DNA of 64,000 nt from Allochromatium tepidum (GCF_018409545.1 NZ_AP024563.1:2440001-2504000); one strand, 5' to 3'; counted from the first letter of the stretch, positions 45,722 through 55,420 are shown. Notes: generated by a model not told the origin, from the sequence alone. Numbers and translations: made by a program.

Positions 45722-47056
45722 TCAACGGAGGTTGAGGATGGTCTGAGTCATTTGGTCAGCGGTCGAAATGGTCTTGGCGTTGGCTTCGTAATTGCGCTGC
45801 GCCGTGATCATGTTGACCAGCTCCTCGGTCAGATCGACGTTCGAGTTTTCGAGCGCGCACGACTGGATGGAGCCCAGACGGCCGTCGCCCGCCGCGCCAT
45901 AGACAGGCTCGCCGGAGCCATAGCTCTGCGCCCAGTTGTTGTCGCCGATCTGCGCCAGTCCTTGGGGATTCTTGAAATTCGCCATGGCCACCTGGCCGAG
46001 GATATGCGACTGTCCGTTCGAATAACGGGCAAAAACGATGCCGTCCGTATCCACATCGAAACCGCTCAAGGTTCCGGCCGAATAACCGTTTTGCGTCAAG
46101 TCTATGACGGAATTCTTGGATGACGAATACTGAGTGGCATTATCCAACTTAATCGAAGAAACTAATGCGTCAGCGCCATTATCAGTGAACGCGGGCATAC
46201 TTATCGGAATAACCGCAGCAGTATCAGGCACCGTAGCACCATTAACGGTATCTATCGTTCCATCAGCCTTGAAAACTATTTCGACAGGCCCTCCTGTCCC
46301 TGTTGCATCAATCATTACAGGTGGCTCCGGAGGGGTCGCATTGTTGACATCATACATTCCGACATGGACGTCCCAGGTCAGAGGCCCTGTCTTCACGAAA
46401 TACATCGTCACATCACGCGGCGATCCGAGCGAATCATAGACTTGATAAGTCGTAGACCAATTATAAGAATTCGGATCGGGCGCTGTATCAGGAAGAGCAG
46501 GCCAACCAAAAGCAGGTCCGCCAGCATCGGCAATCACTTCTGCATCCGCATTCAAATTAAAATTGATGTCGACCTCGGTCGTCGCCTTGGCACCAATGTT
46601 GTCCAAGGGCAACTGAAGATCAGTGAGATTTCCTGAGCTGAAAGCGGCAATATTGCTGTTCGGTGTTTGCGGCGGATAAACTTGCAGCCGCTTCCCCGCC
46701 GAGCTGACGACATAGCCATCCCGGTCGACCTGAAAGGTGCCATTGCGCGTGTAGACCATTTCGTTCTGACCGGTTTCGTTACGCAGAACGAAAAAACCCT
46801 CACCGTTGACGGCAAGATCCAGCGTATTCCCGGTCAGTTCGAGGTTGCCCTGGGAGAACTGCTGGGTCACGGCGGCCAGGCGAACACCGACAGCCGATTT
46901 GTTGGCACAGGTGCCGAAGGACGATGCATAGATATCGGCAAATTCAGCGCGTGACTTCTTGAAGCCGATGGTCGCGGAATTGGCGATATTGTTGCCGGTG
47001 ACTTCGAGATCTTTCGCCGCCGCACGCAAGCCACTCAATCCGATACTGAAAGACAT
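45722..47056 (-). CDS. flgE: Flagellar hook protein
   Basis: 444 residues. Starts MSFSIGLSGLRAAAKDLEVTGNNIANSATIGFKKS (in part) and ends ALENSNVDLTEELVNMITAQRNYEANAKTI. Polymerises into the hook. The middle part (about 46100-46560) is clearly richer in A and T than the flanking DNA and encodes the surface-exposed domain. 42 bp after flgD. Confidence 0.95.
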   Translation of the reverse strand: MSFSIGLSGLRAAAKDLEVTGNNIANSATIGFKKSRAEFADIYASSFGTCANKSAVGVRLAAVTQQFSQGNLELTGNTLDLAVNGEGFFVLRNETGQNEMVYTRNGTFQVDRDGYVVSSAGKRLQVYPPQTPNSNIAAFSSGNLTDLQLPLDNIGAKATTEVDINFNLNADAEVIADAGGPAFGWPALPDTAPDPNSYNWSTTYQVYDSLGSPRDVTMYFVKTGPLTWDVHVGMYDVNNATPPEPPVMIDATGTGGPVEIVFKADGTIDTVNGATVPDTAAVIPISMPAFTDNGADALVSSIKLDNATQYSSSKNSVIDLTQNGYSAGTLSGFDVDTDGIVFARYSNGQSHILGQVAMANFKNPQGLAQIGDNNWAQSYGSGEPVYGAAGDGRLGSIQSCALENSNVDLTEELVNMITAQRNYEANAKTISTADQMTQTILNLR

Positions 47057-47098
47057 GACGTCATCTCCCGATGGAATCCCAAAAAAGGTCTGTGTTCG

Positions 47099-47776
47099 CT
47101 AGCTGACTCGCAGAACATCCGAGAATGAGACGTTGCCGACCCCCTGGACGTTGAGCATGAGCCCGGAGCCGGCGCTCTCGGCAGACACGCTCTTGACCTG
47201 ACCATTGAGATAGGTCGTCAAAGCCTCGGTCACACCGTTGATTTGGGCGGTGATTTTGAATTCATAGCTGCCGGCGGGAGCCGCCGAGCCATTCGACAGA
47301 GTGCCGTCCCACTCGAAATCCTGAAGACCCGCGCTCAACGTACCCAGATCCAGGGTACGGACCAATTGACCGCTGGCGTCGTAGATATCGACCTTGACCT
47401 GACTCGCAGACGTCGACAGCTCCATCGCGCCGCTTGCCCCCTGCCCCTCGGCGAGCTGCATTTTTCTCGCCGGCACCAGCGTGCTCTTGCCGACCAGGGT
47501 CGCCGCCTCCAGGGCTTGCCCTTGCAGCAGCGTCTGCGACAGGGACTCAAACGAGGTCGTCAACGACTGGATCCCGGTCAAGGTCGAGAATTGCGCCATC
47601 TGTGCGACGAAATCCTCGTTCTTGACCGGATTGGTCGGATCCTGGGTCGTCAGCTGCGTGGTCAGCAGCCTGAGAAAATCTTCTTGTCCAAGCTCGTTGT
47701 TACCTTGCGTGGTCGAGGTTGGCGAATAGGCGGTCAGACCGAGTCCGTTCAAATAGTCAGTGCTCAGTTCAGCCAT
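47099..47776 (-). CDS. flgD: Flagellar hook assembly protein
   Basis: 225 residues. Hook cap scaffold: LGQEDFLRLLTTQLTTQDPTNPVKNEDFVAQMAQFSTLTGIQSL (in part) marks the conserved N-terminal part. The C-terminal half has an Ig-like fold (GTLSAGLQDFEWDGTLSNGSAAPAGSYEF, in part). 41 bp after flgC. Confidence 0.95.
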   Translation of the reverse strand: MAELSTDYLNGLGLTAYSPTSTTQGNNELGQEDFLRLLTTQLTTQDPTNPVKNEDFVAQMAQFSTLTGIQSLTTSFESLSQTLLQGQALEAATLVGKSTLVPARKMQLAEGQGASGAMELSTSASQVKVDIYDASGQLVRTLDLGTLSAGLQDFEWDGTLSNGSAAPAGSYEFKITAQINGVTEALTTYLNGQVKSVSAESAGSGLMLNVQGVGNVSFSDVLRVS

Positions 47777-47817
47777 GGTGGTGACTCCTAGATAGCATCA
47801 TGCATCGCGACGAAGAC

Positions 47818-48237
47818 TCAGCTCCGACCCACTTGCAGGGTACGCTGCAACAAAGAGCGCGCAGTCGTCAGTACCTCGACATTGGCCTCATAGCTGCGCG
47901 AGGCCGACATCATGTTGGCCATCTCCTCGACCACGTTGATCGCGGGCCGAAAGACATAGCCTTCTTCATTGGCATGAGGGTGATTGGGTTCATAGGTTGG
48001 GATCGGCTCGCACTTGTCATCGACGATGCCCGCAACCCGTACCGGCATGGCGACACCCTTGGGATCCTCCTGATCGATGACGGTCTGAAAGAGTACGTGT
48101 TTGGCACGATAGGTATCCTCGGGTGTCGATGCGGTGGTGGCGGCATTCGCCATATTGGAGGCCACGGTATTGAGCCGCACGGATTGCGCCGTCAGCGCCG
48201 AGGCCGAGGTATTGAAGATACGAAACAGGTCACTCAT
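47818..48237 (-). CDS. flgC: Flagellar proximal rod protein
   Basis: 139 residues. Starts MSDLFRIFNTSASALTAQSVRLNTVASNMANA (in part), with the rod motif PNHPHANEEGYVFRPAINVVEEMANMMSASRSYEAN (in part). Length normal. 4 bp after flgB. Confidence 0.96.
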   Translation of the reverse strand: MSDLFRIFNTSASALTAQSVRLNTVASNMANAATTASTPEDTYRAKHVLFQTVIDQEDPKGVAMPVRVAGIVDDKCEPIPTYEPNHPHANEEGYVFRPAINVVEEMANMMSASRSYEANVEVLTTARSLLQRTLQVGRS

Positions 48238-48241
48238 GACA

Positions 48242-48649
48242 TCACTCCTTACTCAGCGCCTTGCGCAGACTCGACACGCGACGATCGAGGAATTCGAGCG
48301 TACTTTGATAGTGCATGGTGTTTTCGGCGAAGGCCGCGCGTTCGAGTTGCGGGTCGACGGTGTTGCCGTCCAATGAAGGCTGCGCCGGGATGCGATAGAG
48401 CAGATCCGGCTCCAGCGCCTTGGACTTGTCGATCTCGTTCGTCAAATGATTGGCGTGCGTCGTCGACAGCTTCATCCGGTTGCCCATCCCCTCGACCTCG
48501 GCGAGCACCTCGGTAAAATGGAAATCGCGCGACTTGTAGTTCGGCGTGTCGACGTTGGCGAGATTGGAGGCCAGGAGCTCGGCGCGACGTGCTTTGATGA
48601 GCACCGCCGAGGGCAGAACTCCAAAGGCTTTGTCGAGTGAGAGATTCAT
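48242..48649 (-). CDS. flgB: Flagellar proximal rod protein
   Basis: 135 residues. Contains ELLASNLANVDTPNYKSRDF, the conserved FlgB segment, and ends in the usual helical part (MHYQSTLEFLDRRVSSLRKALS, in part). First gene of the flgBCDEFGHIJKL transcript; a sigma-54-like site lies 36 bp upstream. Confidence 0.96.
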   Translation of the reverse strand: MNLSLDKAFGVLPSAVLIKARRAELLASNLANVDTPNYKSRDFHFTEVLAEVEGMGNRMKLSTTHANHLTNEIDKSKALEPDLLYRIPAQPSLDGNTVDPQLERAAFAENTMHYQSTLEFLDRRVSSLRKALSKE

Positions 48650-48684
48650 GACATCGGCATCCGCGACTCAGGTTGCCTGATGAA

Positions 48685-48701
48685 ATGCAACCAACATGCC
48701 G
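48685..48701 (-). promoter_or_regulatory. Sigma-54 promoter candidate for the flg operon
   Basis: Read on the minus strand: CGGCAT, a 5-bp spacer GTTGG, then TTGCAT. The -24 GG and -12 GC are correctly spaced. It is 36 bp before flgB and matches the known class of rod-hook promoters. Confidence 0.7.
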
Positions 48702-48798
48702 GCCGATCGGATCGGATGGACGCCCGGTCGCGGCCGGACCCGCCGAGGCGCGGATTCCGGAGAGCGAGCCGAGCCTTCGACCGGGCCGGCGGAAGGCG

Positions 48799-49614
<816 letters not shown>

Positions 49615-49629
49615 GAACGGCCCCCATCA

Positions 49630-50553
49630 TCAGTCATGACGCGCATATTTGAGCACGGTCGCGCCCAGTTCGTTCGGATCGAACTTGGCCAGGAAGTCAT
49701 CGGCCCCGGCCCGCTTGACCATATCGACATTGAATTGACCGCTCAGCGAGGAATGCAGGATCACGCACAGATGCTTGAGCTTGGCATGTTCGCGGATCTT
49801 GCGTGTCAGGGTATAGCCATCCATGCGCGGCATCTCGATATCGGCGATCACCAGCTCGATCGAGGCATCGACCATGTCGGCCGCCGCCAGCTCCTCCAGA
49901 TACTCCAGCGCCGCCTTGCCGTCGGAGCGGCTCTCGGTGCGGAAACCCAGCTCGGTGATCGCGCGCTCGATCTGCTTGCGCGCCACCAGCGAGTCGTCGA
50001 CGATCAGGATGCGCCTGTCGTGCGGAACCTGCTCGGCCAGCTTCTGCACCTCGGCTGAGACGTCGGTCGGGAGGTTGTTGATCTGGGCGAAGACCCGCTC
50101 GACATCGATGATCTCGACCAGATGGCCGTCGACCTCGGTGACGGCCACCAGATAGCTCTCGCGCTCGGTGCCGCGCGGCGGCGGCTTGACCATCTCCCAG
50201 TTGACGTTGACGATGCGGTCGACCGCCGAGACCCAGAACCCCTGCACCGAACGGTTGAACTCGGTCACGATCACCTTGGCGTCGTTGTTCTGATCGACCG
50301 GCAGCGGATCGAAACCGATGGCGCGCGCCAGGTCGATCACCGAGACCGTGCGTCCGCGGATGTTGGCCACGCCGCAGACCATGGGGCTGGAGCCGGGCAG
50401 ATGTCTCAGGGTCGGCTTGGCGATGACCTCGCGGACCTTGAAGACGTTGATGCCGAACACCTGACGCCCCCCCAGATAGAACAGCAGCAGTTCCATGCGG
50501 TTCTGCCCGACCAGACGGGTCCGCTGATCGATGTCCTCGATAAATTGACTCAT
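49630..50553 (-). CDS. cheV: Chemotaxis coupling protein CheV
   Basis: 307 residues from ATG 50553 with GAGGG about 10 bp upstream; the alternative GTG at 50562 sits too close to that site. A CheW-like domain (about 20-160: FGINVFKVREVIAKPTLRHLPG, in part) is joined to a receiver domain (about 180-305) with the phospho-acceptor Asp in LVIADIEMPRMDGYTL. It couples receptors to the kinase CheA and can be phosphorylated. 15 bp upstream of cheR on the same strand; divergent from flgA. Confidence 0.95.
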   Translation of the reverse strand: MSQFIEDIDQRTRLVGQNRMELLLFYLGGRQVFGINVFKVREVIAKPTLRHLPGSSPMVCGVANIRGRTVSVIDLARAIGFDPLPVDQNNDAKVIVTEFNRSVQGFWVSAVDRIVNVNWEMVKPPPRGTERESYLVAVTEVDGHLVEIIDVERVFAQINNLPTDVSAEVQKLAEQVPHDRRILIVDDSLVARKQIERAITELGFRTESRSDGKAALEYLEELAAADMVDASIELVIADIEMPRMDGYTLTRKIREHAKLKHLCVILHSSLSGQFNVDMVKRAGADDFLAKFDPNELGATVLKYARHD

Positions 50554-50685
50554 CTCACCCACACCCTCTTGATGTCACACGACAAAGGCCCCGCCTCACG
50601 CGCACCGGTGGCCAGTGTAGCAGCCGCGGGCCGGCTCGACGCGCTCGCGCATCGACCGTTCGTCTGCCGAGCGCTCGGAGCTAAC

Positions 50686-50701
50686 CGGCGCGGTTCATGC
50701 A
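50686..50701 (+). promoter_or_regulatory. Sigma-54-like site before flgA
   Basis: CGGCGC, then GGTTC, then ATGCA. The -24 GG and -12 GC positions fit; other bases are weaker. The -12 part overlaps an ATG at 50697, which argues for the later flgA start at 50739, about 38 bp downstream. Confidence 0.5.
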
Positions 50702-50738
50702 TGATTTCAGCCAAGTCAGCCACGCGAGGAGCCGCATC

Positions 50739-51476
50739 ATGACAGTGACGACGACCCAGCCCCCCCAGCCCCGCCTTCGAGTGCGCGCCATCGGATGCGC
50801 CCTGATCGCCGCCGGACTGCTCCAGCCCGCCCTGGGGGCGGACATCGAATCCGTGGAACGCATCCTGAACACCGCGCGCGCCTTCGCCGCCGAGACGGCC
50901 GGCACCTCACCCGGTCAGGAGATCCAGATCGAGATCGGACAACTGGACAGCCGACTGCAACTGACGCGCTGTGCCCATCCGCCGACCGCTCAACTCGCCC
51001 CTGGGGGGCGCACCGAAGGCCATACCACCATCAACGTCCGCTGCTCGGAACCCGTTAGCTGGTCGCTGTTCGTCCCGGCACGCATCGAACGCCATCTGCC
51101 GGTCGTGGTACTCGAACGTCCGATCAATCGTCAACAGGTCATCGGTCCCGACGACATCCGAATCGAGCGTCAGGCCGTCTCGACCCTGAGCAACGGTTAC
51201 TTCACCGAGGCCGAAGACGTCATCGGCCTGGCCTCGCGCCGTCGTCTGATGCCCGGCCAGGTACTCACCAGCGCCCATGTCACCCAGCAACGGATCGTCA
51301 AACGCGGCCAGGAGGTGACGCTCTTCTCGGCGCGCCCCGGCCTGATCGTGCGCATGAAGGGCGTCGCCCTGGAGGACGGCAGCGAGGGTGCGCGTATCCG
51401 GGTGCGCAACAGCTCGTCGAAACGTGTCGTCGAGGGCTATGTCGAACCTTCCGGCGCGGTGCGCGTCGCATTATGA
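50739..51476 (+). CDS. flgA: Flagellar P-ring chaperone FlgA
   Basis: 245 residues from ATG 50739 (GAGGAG about 9 bp upstream). A signal peptide (AIGCALIAAGLLQPALG) sends it to the periplasm, where it helps P-ring assembly. The SAF domain motif appears in VVVLERPINRQQVIGPDDIRIER and RRRLMPGQVLTSAHVTQQRIVKRGQEV (in part). The C-terminus is ARIRVRNSSSKRVVEGYVEPSG (in part). It is divergent from cheV. Confidence 0.94.
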   Translation: MTVTTTQPPQPRLRVRAIGCALIAAGLLQPALGADIESVERILNTARAFAAETAGTSPGQEIQIEIGQLDSRLQLTRCAHPPTAQLAPGGRTEGHTTINVRCSEPVSWSLFVPARIERHLPVVVLERPINRQQVIGPDDIRIERQAVSTLSNGYFTEAEDVIGLASRRRLMPGQVLTSAHVTQQRIVKRGQEVTLFSARPGLIVRMKGVALEDGSEGARIRVRNSSSKRVVEGYVEPSGAVRVAL

Positions 51477-51519
51477 TGGCACATCGCCGCCACCGAACGA
51501 CGAAGACACGGTCATGCAC

Positions 51520-51546
51520 TACAGTTTTCCGCCCAATCGCCGATAT
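51520..51546 (+). promoter_or_regulatory. Sigma-28 promoter of flgMN
   Basis: TACAGTTT (51520-51527), 11 bp, GCCGATAT (51539-51546). The usual consensus is TAAAGTTT-N11-GCCGATAA, so the match is 14 of 16 with the right spacing. It lies 37 bp before flgM, after flgA. Confidence 0.8.
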
Positions 51547-51582
51547 TCATAGGCGTACCCCAATCGACCCTGGACCCAGCCC

Positions 51583-51891
51583 ATGGATATCAAGCTTCCC
51601 ATTGGAAACAACCTGCGTACCGACGGACCGGCCGTGGGGAGCAAGCCGCGCGGCGGCACTCCCCCTGCGTCCGATCCGACAGCGACCAGTCCCAAGGGCG
51701 CGGTGGGCGAATTCGTCACACTCACCGAGACCGCCAAGACCCTGAGCGCCGCGCACGGCGGAGCCCAGGACACGCCCGTCGACAGTGCGCGCGTGGCCGA
51801 GATCAAGGCGGCGCTCGCCGAGGGGCGCTACGAGATCGACGACCGGCGTCTGGCCCAGCGGATGCTCGACTTCGAGGGGGCCTTCGCGTGA
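51583..51891 (+). CDS. flgM: Anti-sigma-28 factor FlgM
   Basis: 102 residues. Holds FliA inactive until the hook is finished, then is exported. The N-terminal half is disordered; the C-terminal part VDSARVAEIKAALAEGRYEIDDRRLAQRMLDFE (in part) is the sigma-binding region. Preceded by a sigma-28 promoter. It overlaps flgN by 4 bp. Confidence 0.94.
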   Translation: MDIKLPIGNNLRTDGPAVGSKPRGGTPPASDPTATSPKGAVGEFVTLTETAKTLSAAHGGAQDTPVDSARVAEIKAALAEGRYEIDDRRLAQRMLDFEGAFA

Positions 51892-52400
51892 GCACCGCCG
51901 ACCATCGGGCCCAGGTGTCGGAGACGCTGGATCTGGAGGCCCTGGTCGCCTCGCTGGATCTGGCCATCGAAGACATGCGCCGACTCGCCGAGCGGCTCCT
52001 GGAGGAACTGGGGGCGATCGAGTCCAGGGATCCCGATGGACTGCTGCGCCTCGTCGTCGACAAACAGGCTCTGGTGACACGCCTGGAGACCGAGACTGCC
52101 CGACAGCGTGATTGGATCGAGGCAGCCGGTTTCGACTTCACCCCGGAGGGCGTCGAGCGGTTCATCCGCACCCACGACCGGGACGACCGACTCGCAACGC
52201 GCTGGTCGGCCCTGCTCGACCAGACACGCCGCTGCGACCAGTTGAACAGCGACAATGCCCGCTCGATCGAGCGCGACCAGAGGCGCATCGCCATGATGCT
52301 GCGTCTGCTCAAGGGCGAGGACGCCAGCACCACTACCTATGATCCACGGGGCCGGACCGCCGCCGGCGGCCAGCGCGGACGCACCATCAGTCAGGCGTGA
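51888..52400 (+). CDS. flgN: Flagellar export chaperone FlgN
   Basis: 170 residues from GTG 51888. A mostly helical chaperone for FlgK and FlgL. The helices LEALVASLDLAIEDMRRLAERLLEELGAIESRD (in part) and LLRLVVDKQALVTRLETE fit the family. GTGA overlaps the flgM stop, so translation is coupled. A poorly conserved Arg/Gly-rich tail ends it. Confidence 0.9.
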   Translation: MSTADHRAQVSETLDLEALVASLDLAIEDMRRLAERLLEELGAIESRDPDGLLRLVVDKQALVTRLETETARQRDWIEAAGFDFTPEGVERFIRTHDRDDRLATRWSALLDQTRRCDQLNSDNARSIERDQRRIAMMLRLLKGEDASTTTYDPRGRTAAGGQRGRTISQA

Positions 52401-52416
52401 GACGCTCGGGGCGCCC

Positions 52417-53925
52417 ATGAACGAGCCAGTAGGCGTCCCGCCGTCCGGCGCCGGCTCGAGTGCCCCGATCGGGACGCGGGCACAGGCTAAGGTTCTGAAC
52501 GAGCTGGCCGGACGACTCCAGGCCGGGATGCGGGTCGAAATCATACCGACCCGATCGATCGGCCCCGACCTGATCGAAGCGCAAGTGCGTCCACTCGATG
52601 TTTCGGCGACCTGGACCCAGGGTGTTCGGGTACAACTGACCGCCGCCCTGCCGACGAACGTTCTGCAAGCCGCTACCGGCGAGGGTTCGGCGCCCGGCAC
52701 GTCGCCGACACTGCGCGCCGAGGTCGTCGCCACGGGTCCGACACTCATCCTGAAGATCCTGGCACCGGCGGAGCGTTCGCCATCCACGCCCGGATCGAAC
52801 CCAACGGCCTTGGCCGGCTCGCGCGAATGGCTGAGGCATCAGTTCAGGCAGCACTGGCCCGAATCCCGTCCGCTCGCCGCTACCCTGGAGAACATCTCGG
52901 CCCGACTGGCCAAGGAGATCGGCACGGATGCCGTTGCGGTTCCGAAGACCGTCACGCCGTTGCCGGCGCCGAACACCAACGAGACGCCGTCCCACCTCCA
53001 GATCCGGCAGGCCGTCGCCACCCTGATCGACCAGCTCGCCAGCGCCGCCGAATTGACAGATCCCGAACGACTGTCGACCGCCGTCAGTCGCTCCGGTCTC
53101 TGGATGGAGGCACTCCTGGCGCAGGCGGCGCTCGACCCGGCCCGGTCGAACGAGCTGAAGCTCGATCTCAAGGCCCAACTGCTCACGCTCGCGCAACGTC
53201 TGCGGCTCCAGGGAACGAATCCTTCCGGTCCGCCTCCGGGGCAGGCGACGGCCGGACAGCCTTCGGACGCCGGCACGTCACGATCCGATGTATTGCCGCG
53301 AACCGTCCCGCCGCCACTGCCTCCGGATGCCTCTGCCGCCGCACCAAGGCCGGGCGCGACACCCGAGCAGACCGGGCCGCGCGCCCAGGGTGCCGTGTCC
53401 GAGTCGGCCTCGCCGACGACGACCACAGACGAGCCGACCGAGCAGGCGCATCGTGCCGCACAGGACAGTCAGCGCCCCGCCGGTCTGGCGCGCGACTTGG
53501 AAGGCATGATCAAGCAGGTCGTGACCAAGCAGCTCCAGTCGCTCGACAGCCCCGCCGGTCAGACCCAGTGGCTGCTGGAACTGCCCTTCCGGACGCCGAC
53601 CGGACTCCAGGCGCTGGAGGCCGACATCCGCCGCGAGCAGGCACGGGAAGGCGATGAGCACGAGACCTGGAGCATGCGTCTGCGGCTTGATCTGCCCAAG
53701 CTCGGCCCACTGCACATTCTGCTGACACTGCGCAACGAACGGCTCAATGCCAGTCTTCAGGCCGGGGATCCGGATGGCGCGGAGCAGATCAAGCGACACC
53801 TGGGCGACCTGCGCACGCGCCTGGAGGCACGCGATATCGAGGTCGCCAGCCTCCACGCCGGGCATCGTCCGCTCTCACGTCCGGCGCCGCCTTTCGCCGA
53901 TCCGCTGGTGCGTGAGCAGGCGTGA
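52417..53925 (+). CDS. fliK: Flagellar hook-length control protein FliK
   Basis: 502 residues from ATG 52417. Controls hook length and the export switch. A long Pro/Ala/Thr-rich middle acts as ruler. The conserved C-terminal domain starts near LELPFRTPTGLQALEADI and continues with SMRLRLDLPKLGPLHILLTL and NASLQAGDPDGAEQIKRHL. It starts 16 bp after flgN and overlaps a FlhB-like start, but a 93-bp tandem duplication sits at that junction. Confidence 0.9.
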   Translation: MNEPVGVPPSGAGSSAPIGTRAQAKVLNELAGRLQAGMRVEIIPTRSIGPDLIEAQVRPLDVSATWTQGVRVQLTAALPTNVLQAATGEGSAPGTSPTLRAEVVATGPTLILKILAPAERSPSTPGSNPTALAGSREWLRHQFRQHWPESRPLAATLENISARLAKEIGTDAVAVPKTVTPLPAPNTNETPSHLQIRQAVATLIDQLASAAELTDPERLSTAVSRSGLWMEALLAQAALDPARSNELKLDLKAQLLTLAQRLRLQGTNPSGPPPGQATAGQPSDAGTSRSDVLPRTVPPPLPPDASAAAPRPGATPEQTGPRAQGAVSESASPTTTTDEPTEQAHRAAQDSQRPAGLARDLEGMIKQVVTKQLQSLDSPAGQTQWLLELPFRTPTGLQALEADIRREQAREGDEHETWSMRLRLDLPKLGPLHILLTLRNERLNASLQAGDPDGAEQIKRHLGDLRTRLEARDIEVASLHAGHRPLSRPAPPFADPLVREQA

Positions 53926-54085
53926 GCGAGCCGCCCAAAGGTTCCAAGCCCAGGACCGCCAAGGCGGTCGCGCTCTCCTGGGACCGTCAGAAATCCGCTG
54001 GTGCGTGAGCAGGCGTGAGCGAGCCGCCCAAAGGTTCCAAGCCCAGGACCGCCAAGGCGGTCGCGCTCTCCTGGGACCGTCAGAA
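53900..54085 (+). repeat. Exact 93-bp tandem duplication at the fliK end
   Basis: 53900-53992 and 53993-54085 are identical copies, with mismatches immediately outside at 53899/53992 and 53993/54086. The unit holds the last 26 bases of fliK and the first part of the FlhB-like gene. 93 bp is 31 codons. The repeat gives a second copy of both the fliK stop region and the FlhB-like start. Confidence 0.97.
53922..54008 (+). pseudogene. Truncated first copy of the FlhB-like start
   Basis: GTG 53922 overlaps the fliK stop and opens the frame MSEPPKGSKPRTAKAVALSW and so on, for 28 residues, then ends at TGA 54006-54008 because the second repeat copy enters in another frame. It corresponds to the first 23 residues of the FlhB-like protein plus KSAGA. 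Probably a by-product of the duplication rather than a functional peptide. Confidence 0.7.
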
Positions 54086-54344
54086 CGCCCCGCGCATCAC
54101 GGCCACCGGAACCGGCCTGACCGCCGAGCAGATCCTCAAGGTCGCCGAGGAGCACGACATCCCGCTGCGCGCCGATCCGGTGCTCGTGGAGGCCCTGGCG
54201 CAGATTCCGCTCGGGGCCGAGATCCCGCGCGCGCTCTATGTGGCCGTCGCCGAGGTACTGGCGTTCGTGTTCATGCTGGAGGGGATCGATCCGCGTGTCC
54301 CGACGCTCATTCCGGCCGAGCGGAACGAACGAAACGCGGAGTGA
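54015..54344 (+). CDS. FlhB C-terminal-domain-like protein (FlhX type)
   Basis: 109 residues from GTG 54015, in the second repeat copy. It resembles the FlhB cytoplasmic tail: AVALSWDRQNAPRITATG, ILKVAEEHDIPLRADPVLVEALAQIPLGAEIPRALYVAVAEVLAFVF (in part). The NPTH self-cleavage motif of FlhB is absent. Such orphan domains commonly follow fliK and may assist the export switch. Before the duplication the GTG overlapped the fliK stop; now a 28-codon frame lies between, so coupling may be altered. Confidence 0.85.
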   Translation: MSEPPKGSKPRTAKAVALSWDRQNAPRITATGTGLTAEQILKVAEEHDIPLRADPVLVEALAQIPLGAEIPRALYVAVAEVLAFVFMLEGIDPRVPTLIPAERNERNAE

Positions 54345-54371
54345 TGCGCGGGAGGGACACGACGCCCTGGG

Positions 54372-55220
54372 TCAGGTCGGCTCCAGCGCCAGACCGCCGG
54401 GGGATCTCCGGGCATCCTCGGCTTCCGACTCGACCCAGTGCGCGAGCTCGACCTCTCCCGCCCAGAGCCGGGCCATGAGGGTGTGCATCCTGGCCGGGTG
54501 TGCGCTGGTCCAGAAGCGTTCGCGTCCCGTTCGCCCTTCCGGGGCCAGGAGTTCGGCCTCGCTCAGTCGGCGGCGCACCTGACGCGCGACCCCCATGCCC
54601 GAGTCCAGAATGAGCACCCCCGGTCCGGCCAGCTCCCGGATCAAGGGGGTCAGCAGCGGATAGTGGGTGCAGCCCAGGACTAGGGTATCGGCCCCGCGCG
54701 CGAGCAGCGGCTCCAGATAACCGCGCAGCAGTTCGCGCGTCCCCTCCCCCGCCAGATCACCGGCCTCGACCCGCTCGACCAGACCCGGACAGGGCTGCAA
54801 CAGGATCTCGGCGTCGGTTTCAAGCCGTCCGAGCAGGACCGAGAAGTTGTGGCTGGCGAGCGTCTGGCGCGTGGCCAGCACCGCCACCACGCCCGAGCGC
54901 GTGCGTTCGACCGCCGGCTTGACGGCCGGCTCCATGGCGATCAGGGGGACGCTGTACCGGGTGCGCAACAGCTTCGCGGCGGCACCGGTGGCGGTGTTGC
55001 AGGCGACCACGATCGCCTTGGCGCCGCGTTCGAGCAGGAATTCGGTGATGGCGATGGAGCGCGACTCGATGAAGGCCATGGACTTGTCGCCATAGGGCGC
55101 GTGGGCCGAGTCGGCCACATAGAGCAGATCCTCGCCCGGCAGCAGGCGGCGGATCTCGCGCAGCACGGTGAGTCCACCCAGGCCTGAGTCGAAGACGCCG
55201 ATCGGATGATGAGGGTTCAT
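54372..55220 (-). CDS. murI: Glutamate racemase
   Basis: 282 residues. It makes D-glutamate for peptidoglycan. Start PIGVFDSGLGGLTVLREI; catalytic Cys in VVACNTATGAAA and LGCTHYPLLTPLI. The N-terminal Asp-Ser pair in FDSGLGG is present. Convergent with the FlhB-like gene. A promoter of good quality lies about 100 bp upstream. Confidence 0.96.
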   Translation of the reverse strand: MNPHHPIGVFDSGLGGLTVLREIRRLLPGEDLLYVADSAHAPYGDKSMAFIESRSIAITEFLLERGAKAIVVACNTATGAAAKLLRTRYSVPLIAMEPAVKPAVERTRSGVVAVLATRQTLASHNFSVLLGRLETDAEILLQPCPGLVERVEAGDLAGEGTRELLRGYLEPLLARGADTLVLGCTHYPLLTPLIRELAGPGVLILDSGMGVARQVRRRLSEAELLAPEGRTGRERFWTSAHPARMHTLMARLWAGEVELAHWVESEAEDARRSPGGLALEPT

Positions 55221-55320
55221 GGTTGATCGTTATGAGGGTTGATCCGTGATCCGGTCGGATCGGCGGTGTGGGGAGGCGCGACAGGAGTCTGTGAGTCGGC
55301 GTGGAGCGCGCATGTGCCAC

Positions 55321-55349
55321 AGTGTAGGATCCAGGCGCCCGGCTGACAA
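55321..55349 (-). promoter_or_regulatory. Promoter of murI
   Basis: On the minus strand TTGTCA (55344-55349) and TACACT (55321-55326) are 17 bp apart. This is a good sigma-70 match, roughly 100 bp before the murI start. Confidence 0.6.
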
Positions 55350-55420
55350 TCGCGTGACTTCAATGGCCGGCTCGCCAGAAATTCTGTAAAGAGCAGGCGC
55401 CGGCAAAACGTTTACAAAAA

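Noticed and set aside
53747-54478. A 243-codon frame across the fliK/FlhB-like junction
   Set aside because: It is a shifted frame through fliK; it shows the 93-bp duplication as repeated peptide but encodes no known protein.
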